Shown one piece after another: positions 17,042-26,108 of a stretch of DNA of 64,000 nucleotides. The notes under the pieces are model-generated. The model was not told the DNA's origin, did not search any database, and saw nothing but the letters and a program-made list of their open reading frames with translations. This DNA is from Pedobacter psychrodurus (GTDB lineage: Bacteria > Bacteroidota > Bacteroidia > Sphingobacteriales > Sphingobacteriaceae), in the NCBI RefSeq assembly GCF_004331735.1, contig NZ_SJSO01000006.1, positions 124,001 to 188,000 of the forward strand, in the 5' to 3' direction. The position numbers and the translations under genes were made by a program. Each line of letters begins with the position of its first letter. The stretch's first letter is position 1.

Positions 17042-17905
17042 ATGGAAAATAACGCAGAGATAAGTGCTTTAGTCAAATTGTTGGATGATCCTGACGAGGA
17101 AGTGTTCCATCATGTAGAGAAGAAACTGCTTGAATATGGCGGTGAAGTAGTACATTTTTTAGAAAATGCCTGGGAACAGTCTTTTGATGGCTTGTTGCAG
17201 GAGCGGATCGAAAATATTGTTCATCAGATCCAATTTAAAACGGTTAAGGAAGATTTAAACTTATGGTATTTAAGTGGCGCTTTTGATTTACTGCAAGGCG
17301 CATTAATTATTAACCGGTACCAATATCCAGATTTAGATGAACAAAAGGTAATTAACCAAATGGAAGAAATTAAAAGAGATATCTGGTTAGGCCTGCAGTA
17401 TGAAATGAGCTCGGTTGAAAAAGTAAAACTAATCAATCATGTTTTGTATCAACAATATGGTTTTGGTGGCAATACCAAAAATCATCACGACCCACAAAAT
17501 TCTTATTTAAACCAGGTCTTGGAAAGCAAAAAAGGCAACCAGATTTCGTTGGCCATTATCTACTCTACCCTGGCACAGAAATTAGATCTGCCTGTTTATG
17601 GAATCAATTTGCCACAGCACTTTATTTTAGGTTATATAGACGATAGCAAGCAGGAAGGAACCGAATACGGCGTACTTTTCTACATCAATGCTTTTAACCG
17701 CGGCAATATCTTCGGCAAACATGATGTTGATCAGTTTCTGCGTCAGCTTAATTTAGAGGCCCTGCCCGAATACTACAGGCCATGCAGCAATACCGATATT
17801 ATCCGTCGTGTAATCAGAAACCTGATTTCGGCATACGAAAACGCTGGCGCTACAGAAAAAGTTGCCGAATTAAACGAATTACAAAATATTATTGCTGAAA
17901 AATAA
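17042..17905 (+). CDS. SirB1/transglutaminase-like family protein
   Basis: The protein has 287 residues. After a helical N-terminal part (about 1-80) with the look of HEAT-type repeats, the SirB1/transglutaminase-like core appears. It contains FDLLQGALIINRYQYPDLD, INHVLYQQYGFGGN, YLNQVLESKKGNQISLAIIY and LDLPVYGINLPQHFILGY. No signal peptide is present, so it is cytoplasmic. Members of this family occur widely in bacteria without an established reaction. It starts at an ATG and is divergent from the methyltransferase; the chitinase gene follows 18 bp later on the same strand. Confidence 0.83.
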   Translation: MENNAEISALVKLLDDPDEEVFHHVEKKLLEYGGEVVHFLENAWEQSFDGLLQERIENIVHQIQFKTVKEDLNLWYLSGAFDLLQGALIINRYQYPDLDEQKVINQMEEIKRDIWLGLQYEMSSVEKVKLINHVLYQQYGFGGNTKNHHDPQNSYLNQVLESKKGNQISLAIIYSTLAQKLDLPVYGINLPQHFILGYIDDSKQEGTEYGVLFYINAFNRGNIFGKHDVDQFLRQLNLEALPEYYRPCSNTDIIRRVIRNLISAYENAGATEKVAELNELQNIIAEK

Positions 17906-17923
17906 CCCCTTTAATTTTAGCCC

Positions 17924-19048
17924 GTGCATAAAAGAAAGATCAATTACAACATCGCCACATTCAGGATTACTGCCTTCGTGATGTTCATGCTACTGTTTAG
18001 TTCAAATGTAAAAGCGCAAAAACCAGTAAAACCAAATGTAATTGCCTACTATACCGGGCAAAATACAGTAATAGATAGTTTCCCAATTGAAAAAATAAGC
18101 CACCTGATTTATAGCTTTGGCCACTTAAAAGGCGATAGTTTGAATATTCAATCGGCTAAAGATTCTGCGCTGATTTCGAAAATGATCAGCTTAAAAAAGC
18201 GCAATCCAGATTTAAAGGTGATGATTGCCATGGGTGGCTGGAGTGCCTGCAAAGATTGCTCTGAAGTATTCAGCCGAGCAGACGGGCGAAAAACATTTGC
18301 AAAAACCACTAAAGAAATACTCGACTTTTTCCATGCTGATGGTATAGATATTGATTGGGAATACCCCGCAGTAGTAGGCTTTCCTGGGCATAGATATACG
18401 ATAGATGACAAACATAATTTCACTTTACTGATTAAAGAATTGCGCAGAAAACTAGGCAAAAAGGCCGAAATTAGTTTTGCTGCAGGTGGCACGAAAAACT
18501 GCATCGATTCTTGTTTCGAATGGGATAAAGTGATGCCATTGGTAAACCGGGTTAATGTGATGAGTTACGATCTGGTGAGTGGATATGCAACACAAAGTGG
18601 CCACCATACCCCATTATATGGTACTGCTCAACAATCTTTATCAGGCGACTACGCCGTACAAGCGCTAATCGGTTTAGGTGTACCTGCGCAAAAAATTGCA
18701 TTAGGAGCAGCATTTTACGCCCGTATTTTTGAAAACACTACCGATGCAAACCAGGGATTATACCAACCAACAAAATTTTTAAGAGGTGTTTCTTTTAAGG
18801 ATTTCACCAAACAATTTTCAACTGAAAATGGCTATACCTATTATTGGGATGAAACAGCCAAAGCGCCTTATTACTATAACCCACAAACAAGATACCTCGC
18901 AACTTTTGATGATCCTAAATCAATTTCATTAAAAACCAAATATGTAATTGATCAAAAATTAAATGGCATCATGTTCTGGGAATTGACTGATGATGCTTAT
19001 ACCAATGGGTTATTGGATGTGATTGACAAAACGATAAAAGAATTATAA
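17924..19048 (+). CDS. Secreted GH18 family glycoside hydrolase (chitinase-like)
   Basis: The protein has 374 residues. The signal peptide ends SSNVKAQ, and the mature part is a GH18 barrel. The catalytic signature DGIDIDWE is complete (Asp139 to Glu146, the proton donor), and MAMGGWSACKDCS-like and VMSYDLVSGY strands match the family. The last conserved tryptophan is in GIMFWELTDD. It would cleave beta-1,4-GlcNAc linkages, as in chitin, in the periplasm or outside. The start is a GTG (17924), required to keep the full signal peptide; no suitable ATG exists. Its end overlaps the convergent CAP gene by 6 bp (TTATAA shared). Confidence 0.9.
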   Translation: MHKRKINYNIATFRITAFVMFMLLFSSNVKAQKPVKPNVIAYYTGQNTVIDSFPIEKISHLIYSFGHLKGDSLNIQSAKDSALISKMISLKKRNPDLKVMIAMGGWSACKDCSEVFSRADGRKTFAKTTKEILDFFHADGIDIDWEYPAVVGFPGHRYTIDDKHNFTLLIKELRRKLGKKAEISFAAGGTKNCIDSCFEWDKVMPLVNRVNVMSYDLVSGYATQSGHHTPLYGTAQQSLSGDYAVQALIGLGVPAQKIALGAAFYARIFENTTDANQGLYQPTKFLRGVSFKDFTKQFSTENGYTYYWDETAKAPYYYNPQTRYLATFDDPKSISLKTKYVIDQKLNGIMFWELTDDAYTNGLLDVIDKTIKEL

Positions 19049-19525
19049 CGGATTACCAAAGGTTACTACCCAGTAATTGTGGGACATCCCTACACCCGCT
19101 TCTTTACTTTTGGCATCCATCATGGCTTTACAGTGGCTTACACTATTTTTCCATGCAGCAATTACCTGGTCAGCCTGACTATATGCCTTAGCTAAATTTT
19201 CTGCCCTAAAATCACCTGTATAACCTGCATTTAATGCACGCTCTGCAGGAGTACCACCTTCAGGAGATAAATGATCAAAATAATTTCGCTTAGCCATATC
19301 TTTGGCATGGGTTATTGCGGCATTTTGCAGTTCGTTATTTAAAGATAGATTGGGTACTGGGGCCATGTATTCGGTGCCACAATTACATCCACTCTGTCTT
19401 AACAGATTAATTTTGTTGATTACTAAACTAACATCGCTTTCTGGCACTGCCATTTCATCCTTTTTGCACTGCGTCAGTAAAATGCAGAGCAACATACCAG
19501 CAAACAGGGTTAGGTATTTTTTCAT
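19043..19525 (-). CDS. CAP (SCP/PR1) domain lipoprotein
   Basis: The protein has 160 residues from the ATG at 19525; a TTG upstream extends the frame but would break the signal. The lipoprotein signal is MKKYLTLFAGMLLCILLTQC with lipidated Cys20. The CAP domain includes LNNELQNAAITHAKDMAKRN, YFDHLSPEGGTPAERALNAGY, AENLAKAY and GVGMSHNYWVVTFG. CAP proteins are extracytoplasmic; the bacterial role is mostly unknown. The gene lies downstream of the GH16 gene on the same strand, with a hairpin between them. Confidence 0.88.
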   Translation of the reverse strand: MKKYLTLFAGMLLCILLTQCKKDEMAVPESDVSLVINKINLLRQSGCNCGTEYMAPVPNLSLNNELQNAAITHAKDMAKRNYFDHLSPEGGTPAERALNAGYTGDFRAENLAKAYSQADQVIAAWKNSVSHCKAMMDAKSKEAGVGMSHNYWVVTFGNPL

Positions 19526-19544
19526 ATTTTGTTTTATAATCAAA

Positions 19545-19570
19545 TGGAGGCAGCTATAAAGCTACCTCCA
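19545..19570 (-). terminator. Hairpin between the GH16 and CAP genes
   Basis: Arms TGGAGG and CCTCCA enclose AGCT/AGCT, giving about 10 paired bases with one mismatch. On the minus strand no clear U-tract follows, so it may be an attenuator or an mRNA-stability element rather than a full terminator. Confidence 0.45.
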
Positions 19571-19593
19571 AATTAAATGTTTGTTTTTCTAAA

Positions 19594-20421
19594 CTAGAAG
19601 GCCCTTTCTCTACCCAGATAAATATTTTTACCGGTATAAAAAGTATTACCAGACGGACCAGGAGAGCCACTATCACCTTCCATTTGCATATTGATTATTA
19701 GCCACATAGGTTTATTTACCGAATTGCTCATGGTATGCTTAGCTACCCAAACGTTATCGATATAATAATGGCAATCTACATCTGTTGCGCTTACTTTATT
19801 GTACCAGCATTTGTAATTATGGTACGAGCCCGCATTAGCAACTGCCGTGAGTTTATTCTCCCAGCCTCCATCATAGGTATTCTGCCAATTGGTGTTATTA
19901 CCTTTAAACTCCATGATATCACTTTCAGGCGGCCACGAATTAACGCCAGTAATCCAAAATGCAGGCCAGGTTCCTCTGCTGGTTGGCACGGCAAAATCGC
20001 CAGAAATGGTATAACTGGGAAACTGATCATTAATTAAAACCTGTTGTTTCGCATGGCATGCACCAGAGTTATACCATATAGCAACATTGGTAAAACCGTT
20101 AGCCGTACTGTTTCCAGGCGATGAAGCTAAGCGGGTAGCTTTAATTGTTAATACGCCTCCACTCAACGAAATTTGGTTATGGTTTGTAGTACTCCCAACC
20201 ATGCGTGCAGAACCGTTATGATCGGTACCCCAGGGATAATTATAATTCCATTGCGCCTCGAAATTGGCATAACTGGCCAAGGAGTTCCCATCAATCAGTG
20301 TTTCCCAGGCTTTAACCTGTGCCTTTTCTGATTTAACTTCTTCTTTATCTTTTTTACAAGATAAAAGTACGACAAACATGTATGCGAATAACATACACAA
20401 TTTCATTTTTTCATTTCTCAT
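19594..20421 (-). CDS. GH16 family glycoside hydrolase lipoprotein (laminarinase/agarase-type)
   Basis: The protein has 275 residues with a lipoprotein signal ending LLSC (Cys22 from the first ATG; an in-frame ATG five codons later is equally possible). The jelly-roll GH16 domain contains the catalytic signature ESDIMEF, with nucleophile Glu166 and acid/base Glu171. It also has GTWPAFWITG upstream and LIINMQMEGDSG near the end, which fit the family. GH16 enzymes cleave beta-1,3/1,4-glucans or galactans; the exact substrate cannot be read here. It lies near the GH18 gene but without SusC/SusD genes, so this is not a typical polysaccharide utilisation locus. Confidence 0.9.
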   Translation of the reverse strand: MRNEKMKLCMLFAYMFVVLLSCKKDKEEVKSEKAQVKAWETLIDGNSLASYANFEAQWNYNYPWGTDHNGSARMVGSTTNHNQISLSGGVLTIKATRLASSPGNSTANGFTNVAIWYNSGACHAKQQVLINDQFPSYTISGDFAVPTSRGTWPAFWITGVNSWPPESDIMEFKGNNTNWQNTYDGGWENKLTAVANAGSYHNYKCWYNKVSATDVDCHYYIDNVWVAKHTMSNSVNKPMWLIINMQMEGDSGSPGPSGNTFYTGKNIYLGRERAF

Positions 20422-20832
20422 TTTTTTTTTGATTTAGGTAAATATTTGGTTAATGGTAAGGTGTTATGGTTTGATTAATTATCTGCAAAAGACCTGTAAA
20501 TCAATAATTAATCAAATGCAATAGATTTAGCTGCCACTGTGGAACAGACAAGCTTGGTAGATAGTTTTCATAAGATTTGGTTAGGCTACAAGCATAATCT
20601 AAATTTTAAATCGACATGCTTGTAAGCAAATCTATACATGTTATTGTAGAATGATGAGGGGTTAAATCGTAAAAAAAGAGTGGTAAAATGGGCGTTTTAC
20701 TTCATTTTCTTAATTATATAGGTTATCCTGGTTTGAAAATTTGGAAGGCAATCAATCTTAGTGGCAAAAAAATGCTATAAAAAAAGCCTGATCATAATTT
20801 ATGACCAGGCCTTCGATTATATTTCTTGTATT
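20422..20832. other. Intergenic region without a recognisable gene
   Basis: About 410 bp of AT-rich sequence between the GH16 gene and the YD-repeat-like lipoprotein gene, both on the minus strand. It should contain the GH16 promoter. Besides the terminator at 20779-20810 I see only a weak inverted repeat around TACAAGCATAAT and GACATGCTTGTA (about 20587-20630). No ORF with a plausible start and coding character was found. Confidence 0.5.
20779..20810 (-). terminator. Rho-independent terminator after the YD-repeat-like lipoprotein gene
   Basis: On the minus strand GCCTGGTCATAA pairs with TTATGATCAGGC (one G-U pair) and is followed by TTTTTTT. It lies 23 bp past the stop codon of the 20833-21672 gene. 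Confidence 0.8.
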
Positions 20833-21672
20833 TTATTTACAAGTATAGTTTAAGCTATATTTTACATTATAAGTATCCGTTTGTACGGGACCGCTACCAG
20901 GATAAAAAGTAGAAAGAACTGAAAATGATACCGATGTAGCATTTCCTTTCCCATCATATTGATAGCCGAAGGTATAAACAGCGTCAGTAAAAGGATCTCC
21001 ATTACCATCAACCGTTTTTGCCGTGCCTTTAAGTAGTACATTTTTGGATTGTTTTCCAAAATATCCACCAGGGAAATAATCAACATGGTAAGAAAGTGGA
21101 TCTGCAATCTCGTATGTGTTTACCGCATTTTCTGTTGAATATACATAGGTAGTGGTTTCTGTGTAGCCAAGGTAAGCATCAACTGAAACTGCTTTTACTA
21201 AATTGCCGTTGGCATAAGTTAAATTATCAGTTGAATTTAATTCTCCGTTTAAATAATTTTTCACCTGAATTAAATAGCCTTCTGTATTGTAGGTGTATTT
21301 CCTGGTATAACTATAACTAACGCCACCTCCATTAATAACACCATCACTCCCACTCGATATTGCCCTTCCATTTTCTAAAACAATTTCAGACACATTCCCA
21401 TCCTGATCGGTAGCGGTAATTTTATTTGCTGTATAAGCATAATTACTGGTCTGCCCATCGGTAGTGGTTGCTTTCGAAATCCTACCAGAAGCGTCATAAG
21501 TAAAGGCAAGCGTGTAAGTGCCTAAAATATCAAGATCGGCCTTTAAACTGGCTAGCTTGCAGCCATTTCCATTAGGATCGAGCTTGGCATTCCAATTAAT
21601 TTCTTTTTTACAACCCACTATTGCAATGATCGCAACTAGGGCTACCATAGCATATTTAATTGTTTTTTGCAT
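20833..21672 (-). CDS. Lipoprotein with YD/RHS-like repeats (DUF4595-like)
   Basis: The protein has 279 residues with a lipoprotein signal (MQKTIKYAMVALVAIIAIVGC, lipid on Cys21). The mature part repeats short tyrosine- and aspartate-rich strands: YTLAFTYDASGRISKATT, SYSYTRKYTYNTEGYLIQVKN, LNGELNSTDNLTYANGNLVK and YTFGYQYDGKGNATSVSF. This pattern resembles YD/RHS repeats and the Bacteroidota DUF4595 lipoproteins. Function is unknown; it should be membrane-anchored and surface- or periplasm-facing. It is monocistronic with a strong terminator. Confidence 0.78.
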   Translation of the reverse strand: MQKTIKYAMVALVAIIAIVGCKKEINWNAKLDPNGNGCKLASLKADLDILGTYTLAFTYDASGRISKATTTDGQTSNYAYTANKITATDQDGNVSEIVLENGRAISSGSDGVINGGGVSYSYTRKYTYNTEGYLIQVKNYLNGELNSTDNLTYANGNLVKAVSVDAYLGYTETTTYVYSTENAVNTYEIADPLSYHVDYFPGGYFGKQSKNVLLKGTAKTVDGNGDPFTDAVYTFGYQYDGKGNATSVSFSVLSTFYPGSGPVQTDTYNVKYSLNYTCK

Positions 21673-21712
21673 TAAAATTTCTGGTTAAGAGGTTAAAATA
21701 TCGGCAAAGATA

Positions 21713-22627
21713 TTAAAATTTCTCTTTTTTCATCCAGTTAGCCAACAAGTTAAGCCAATCTACATCAGAAGTTTTGTTAATCAAACCAAAACCATGACCA
21801 CCTTTTTCGTACAGGTAAATATCAGTATCTATCTTATTCTGTTGTAGTGCCTCATTCATTAAAACACTATTGGCAAAAGGAACGGTCTTATCATCTTTAG
21901 CATGAACAAAGAAAACAGGAGGCGTTTTTTTGTTCACATTTTTATTGGCAGAGAAATAATGCTTTAAACTATCAGCAGGATTTGGCCCTAATAAATTTTT
22001 CATGGTACCGGTATGTACCGATTCTTCGAAACTAATCACAGGATAAATCAACGCAGCGAAATTCGGTCTTAAATTTATCTTTTCGGGATCCGCAATTTTA
22101 AGGTCTTTGTAATGGGTAACCAAAGTTGAGGCAAAATGCCCACCGGCAGAAAAACCCATAATCCCGATCTTGTTGGCTTTAATCCCATATTTTTTTGCAT
22201 TTTTTCTAATCAGATAAATGGCTTGCTGGGCATCCTGTAAAGGGCCATAAGTTTTATCAACCATAATCTGATCGCTTGGCAACCGGTACTTCAATACAAA
22301 GGCTGTAACCCCAATAGCATTAAATCTTTTGGCTACATCGGTTCCTTCATGGCTAAACGCCAAAGCGCCATAGCCACCGCCCGGGCAAATGATTACTGCA
22401 GTTCCGGTAGCGATATTTTTAGGTGCTTCGAAAACCGTAAATGTTGGTACCGATACTTTGGTAACACTCAAAGTACCATTGGCACGCACCTCGGTATTTT
22501 CTACATAATCAGCAGGTGTGGTTTTGGCTCCCGGAATTTCTCCTGAATACAAGGGCACAACTTCTTGCGCATTAGCATAGTAAATTCCCATAAGCAACAA
22601 AATTATAATGATGGATGATTTTGCCAT
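21713..22627 (-). CDS. Secreted alpha/beta hydrolase (esterase, acetyl-xylan-esterase-like)
   Basis: The protein has 304 residues with an N-terminal signal ending YYANAQ. It carries the oxyanion-hole motif IICPGGGYG, the nucleophile elbow GFSAGGH and a catalytic His in EKGGHGFGL; VFFVHAKDDKTVP supplies the Asp. This combination is typical of the BD-FAE/acetyl xylan esterase-type enzymes found with polysaccharide degradation. It starts at an ATG 10 bp after the prfB stop codon, so read-through from prfB is possible. Given the GH16 and GH18 genes nearby, removal of acyl groups from polysaccharides is a reasonable inference. Confidence 0.85.
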   Translation of the reverse strand: MAKSSIIIILLLMGIYYANAQEVVPLYSGEIPGAKTTPADYVENTEVRANGTLSVTKVSVPTFTVFEAPKNIATGTAVIICPGGGYGALAFSHEGTDVAKRFNAIGVTAFVLKYRLPSDQIMVDKTYGPLQDAQQAIYLIRKNAKKYGIKANKIGIMGFSAGGHFASTLVTHYKDLKIADPEKINLRPNFAALIYPVISFEESVHTGTMKNLLGPNPADSLKHYFSANKNVNKKTPPVFFVHAKDDKTVPFANSVLMNEALQQNKIDTDIYLYEKGGHGFGLINKTSDVDWLNLLANWMKKEKF

Positions 22628-22637
22628 TTTTTTGATT

Positions 22638-23712
22638 TTAAAATTCCATTAAATAAGCTTTCAAGAAATCGTTTATATCGCCATTTAAAACGGCATCAGG
22701 ATTTGATGTTTGGTAATTGGTACGGTGATCTTTTACACGCCTATCATCAAGCACATAACTCCTGATCTGTGATCCCCATTCAATTTTCTTCTTCGACCCC
22801 TCTACAAGTGCAGTTGCTTCGTTACGTTTGCGTTCTTCTATTTCGTACAATTGAGATTTTAATAAGCGGATGGCATTTTCTTTATTCTGTAACTGCGATC
22901 GCGACTCCTGGTTTTTAATAATAATGCCTGATGGTTTGTGGTATAAACGAACAGCTGTTTCAACTTTGTTTACATTTTGTCCGCCTGCACCACCAGCCCT
23001 GAATGTTTCGAACTCTATATCAGCTGGATTAATATCAATCTGTATGGTATCATCAACCAAGGGATAAACATAAACAGAAGCGAAAGAGGTATGCCTGCGG
23101 GCATTGGAATCGAATGGAGAAATCCGAACCAAACGATGCACGCCATTTTCTCCTTTCAGATAACCGTAAGAGAAATCGCCATCAAATTGAAGCGTTACCG
23201 ATTTTACACCTGCAATCTCCCCTTCCTGGCTGTCCTGTTCGGTAATTTTATAACCGTTCTTTTCACCCCACATCATATACATGCGCATCAGCATATAAGC
23301 CCAATCACAGCTTTCTGTTCCACCAGCTCCAGCAGTAATTTGTAAAACGGCAGAAAGTTGGTCTTCCTTGCTACGGAGCATGTTTTTAAGCTCCAATTCT
23401 TCTACGGCATTTTTACTGATCTCGAATTGGTCTTGTAATTCTTTTTCAGAAGCATCACCCGATTGAAAAAATTCGAACATCACCACTGCATCCTCAACCG
23501 CGTTATTAGTCTGGTTAAAGCCATCTGTCCATTTTTTCTTTGAACTGATTTCGGCAAGAATTTTTTCTGCTTTTTTTGGGTCGTCCCAGAAATCGGGTGC
23601 CATTGTTAATTTTTCTTCTTCGCGGATGGCGTAAAGTAGCTCATCAACGTCAAAGATACCTCCTCAGCGACGTTACTCTGTCCCTTAAATCTTGAATATT
23701 TTCTTTGGTCAT
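22638..23712 (-). CDS. prfB: Peptide chain release factor 2, made by programmed +1 frameshift
   Basis: The first frame starts at the ATG at 23712 and codes 20 residues ([20 protein letters not shown]) before an in-frame TGA at 23650-23652. Skipping one base there gives a +1 shift into the frame that begins [22 protein letters not shown] and runs to 22638, for 357 residues in all. The downstream part has the RF2 tripeptide SPF ([15 protein letters not shown]) and the peptidyl-hydrolysis motif GGQ ([16 protein letters not shown]). RF2 reads UGA and UAA, so the TGA makes its synthesis autoregulated. The 22638-23603 frame alone lacks the N-terminus. It lies 24 bp downstream of the M20 peptidase gene. 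Confidence 0.97.
23649..23664 (-). promoter_or_regulatory. prfB: Programmed +1 frameshift site of prfB
   Basis: On the minus strand the sequence is AGGAGG TAT CTT TGA C. This has the internal Shine-Dalgarno-like hexamer, the CTT slippery leucine codon and the UGA stop followed by C, laid out as in the Escherichia coli prfB site (AGGGGG TAT CTT TGA C). Low RF2 lets the ribosome pause at UGA and slip forward by one base. Confidence 0.97.
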
Positions 23713-23736
23713 GAAACAAAGTTATAATAATAAAAC

Positions 23737-25041
23737 CTATTTCTTCATCGACATATAATCTAAAGTAAGATTAGAAAGTAATTTAACGCCCAACACGAAA
23801 CCGCTTTCATCAAGATAAAAATCGGGGGTATGGTGCGATGCGGCTTTTAACGGATCTTTACCTTTTGGCATTCCTCCTAAAAACACAAATAAGCCTGGTA
23901 CTTTTTCCTGAAAGAAAGAGAAATCTTCTGCTCCTGTAACCGGTGGTTTTAATTTCACATGATCCTTACCTGCTGTAGTTTCCATGCTTGGCAGCATTTT
24001 TTCGGTTAATGCAATATTATTAAAGGTAACTGGGTAATGATTACTGTAAGGTATTTTAACTTCGGCGGTAGCCCCACCTGCTTCGGCTATTTTGGTTACG
24101 ATGGTTTTAATCCTTTCGATAAACATAGCCTCATCTTCCTTACTAAAGTTGCGTACTGTACCCAACATTTCTACCTTTTCGGGAATAATATTCGACCGCA
24201 CCCCACCATTAATGGCTCCTATGGTAACTACACCAGGATTTTCAGTCACATTTAAATTCCGGCTAACTATAGTTTGCAAACTGTTAATAATCTGAGCTGA
24301 AACTACTACAGGATCAATACTGCTCCATGGGTAAGCCCCATGCGCCTGTCGGCCAGTAACTGTAATCTTCATATCGTTTACTGCCGCCATTGTTCCACCC
24401 GGGCGGTAAGTTACATCGCCAACTTCGGTTTGAGAATTGATGTGCAAACCGAAAATCACATCAACCTTCGGGTTTTCGAGCACACCTTCCTTAATCATTA
24501 ATGCCGCCCCACCTTCATCTCCAGCAGGAACACCTTCTTCGGCGGGCTGAAATATGAATTTCACCGTCCCTTGAATATCTTTTTGCATAGAAGCCAGCAC
24601 TTCTGCTACGCCCATTAAGATAGCCACGTGACTATCATGTCCACAGGCATGCATTACACCTACCTCTTGTCCGTTATATTGTGTTTTCACCTTCGAGGCA
24701 AATGGAACATCTACCCGCTCAGTAACCGGCAAACCATCCATATCGGCACGCAAAGCCACTATTGGTCCTGGTTTACCTCCTTTTAGCACACCAACTACTC
24801 CTGTTTTAGCTACACCTGCTTTTACTTGTATACCTAAAGACTCCAAGTGTTTTGCAATAATGCCAGCTGTTCTTACTTCAGTATTTCCCAATTCAGGATG
24901 TTCGTGAAAATCGCGCCTCCAGGCAATTACTTTTTGTTCGATGGCATCAGCTTTTTTCGAAACCAATGGTCTTAAATCTGATTTTTGGGCAAAAGAATGA
25001 ATGGAAATTAGCGAGAAAAGGATCAGGTATACTTTCTTCAT
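23737..25041 (-). CDS. Secreted M20 family metallo-amidohydrolase
   Basis: The protein has 434 residues with a signal peptide (MKKVYLILFSLISIHSFAQ). The M20D amidohydrolase core shows WRRDFHEHPELGNTE, the metal-binding MHACGHDSH and FQPAEEGVPAGDEGGA, and the dimerisation domain with VTGRQAHGAYPW. The C-terminal ligand region GAEDFSFFQEKVPG is present. Family members hydrolyse N-acyl amino acids such as hippurate or indoleacetyl-amino acids; the substrate here is open. Export is unusual for cytoplasmic relatives but common in Bacteroidota. prfB lies directly downstream. Confidence 0.92.
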   Translation of the reverse strand: MKKVYLILFSLISIHSFAQKSDLRPLVSKKADAIEQKVIAWRRDFHEHPELGNTEVRTAGIIAKHLESLGIQVKAGVAKTGVVGVLKGGKPGPIVALRADMDGLPVTERVDVPFASKVKTQYNGQEVGVMHACGHDSHVAILMGVAEVLASMQKDIQGTVKFIFQPAEEGVPAGDEGGAALMIKEGVLENPKVDVIFGLHINSQTEVGDVTYRPGGTMAAVNDMKITVTGRQAHGAYPWSSIDPVVVSAQIINSLQTIVSRNLNVTENPGVVTIGAINGGVRSNIIPEKVEMLGTVRNFSKEDEAMFIERIKTIVTKIAEAGGATAEVKIPYSNHYPVTFNNIALTEKMLPSMETTAGKDHVKLKPPVTGAEDFSFFQEKVPGLFVFLGGMPKGKDPLKAASHHTPDFYLDESGFVLGVKLLSNLTLDYMSMKK

Positions 25042-25152
25042 GAAGCGGTTTATTTAAGTATAAGAATTTACTAATCTAATCAATTTGATGAAGATCATTC
25101 TTAAAAAGCCATGTAAACTAAAATTTTCGGAAATATTGTTTTACCCGAAAGT

Positions 25153-25755
25153 TTAAACCAATTCAATTTCAGTTGTTTCAGCTTCTAAAATTCTGCCATC
25201 TGACAAAGTAATTATAAGTTTAAATCGATGTTTCTTTGCGATAGCTGGCCTTACTTGTAAAAAAACGCCTTCATTAAAAGCATACCTGGTGTTATAACTT
25301 AGGTCTTTTGAAGATTTGATGTAATCATCTATTGAAATCATTGTACTACCTTTTTTGGCCTTGAAATACGAATTAAGATCGGTATTTTTTGGATGACTGG
25401 TGTCAAAGTCGTTATTGGAAACTATTTTCAGGGATAAAATACCCTCCTTAGCTATAAAGTCGTCTTCATTGCAACTGCAAGCGTATGCAGATTGCATTAG
25501 CCCCCAGGTTATTCGTGGCTTAGTCAAAGTAAGCTGCTCTGTTATCAACTGAACTTGAATACCATAATTAACACTGGAAATTATTCCGGTATTTGTAACC
25601 ATGGGCTGCGGCAAAGACACATCCATATTTTTAAGAGACATCCCTTTATTGGTAAAATAAATTGTTTTAACAGGCGGACAATTGCAAATTACACATGCCA
25701 CAATAAGTTGCGCCATTAGGGCCAATCCAAAAACAAACAATATCTTCTTAATCAT
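25153..25755 (-). CDS. Hypothetical lipoprotein
   Basis: The protein has 200 residues and starts at an ATG with a lipoprotein-type signal MIKKILFVFGLALMAQLIVAC (Cys21), followed by CNCPP. The mature part is mixed beta/alpha and contains four more cysteines, including YACSC. The C-terminal IITLSDGRILEAETTEIELV looks like a terminal beta strand. I do not recognise the family with certainty; it may belong to one of the Bacteroidota DUF lipoprotein families such as DUF5034. It is monocistronic, followed by the M20 gene. Confidence 0.65.
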   Translation of the reverse strand: MIKKILFVFGLALMAQLIVACVICNCPPVKTIYFTNKGMSLKNMDVSLPQPMVTNTGIISSVNYGIQVQLITEQLTLTKPRITWGLMQSAYACSCNEDDFIAKEGILSLKIVSNNDFDTSHPKNTDLNSYFKAKKGSTMISIDDYIKSSKDLSYNTRYAFNEGVFLQVRPAIAKKHRFKLIITLSDGRILEAETTEIELV

Positions 25756-25789
25756 GAGGAACGCAAATTATTATTTTCAAATTAAATAA

Positions 25790-26094
25790 AAGAGGTTGTA
25801 TCATAAATATAGTTGTCATCCTGAGAGGTCAGTTTTTAAACTGAAAAACATTGGAGTTGCAATGACAGGTTTTAGCGATTCGTCATTCCCAACTTGATTG
25901 GGAATCGTAATGCAATAAGCTTTAAGATTCCCACCTGCGTGGGAATGACGCCCGATTTTTGGAATCTGTTATTGGTAGCCTGTCGAAGGACCTGTTTAAA
26001 TGCCTCACAAAGCTTTTCGACTACTTGTCCCGATTCATCGGGAAGCTCAACGTGACAAATTCGAATAGAATCACAACTTATGATACAACCTCTT
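25790..26094. mobile_element. MITE-like element with 17 bp terminal inverted repeats
   Basis: The ends AAGAGGTTGTATCATAA (25790-25806) and TTATGATACAACCTCTT (26078-26094) are perfect inverted copies enclosing 271 bp without coding capacity. The interior holds palindromic pieces: CATTCCCAACTTGATTGGGAATCG, TCCCACCTGCGTGGGA and CCCGATTCATCGGG. It also holds a GTCATCCTGAGAGG unit of the family seen elsewhere in this window. No transposase is encoded and no clear target duplication was seen. It sits between the hypothetical lipoprotein and DUF937-like genes. Confidence 0.6.
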
Positions 26095-26108
26095 GAGCTT
26101 TATATAGC

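Noticed and set aside
22638..23603. prfB as a complete gene starting at MAPDFW
   Set aside because: The conserved N-terminus and the frameshift site lie upstream; the MAPDFW codon is internal.
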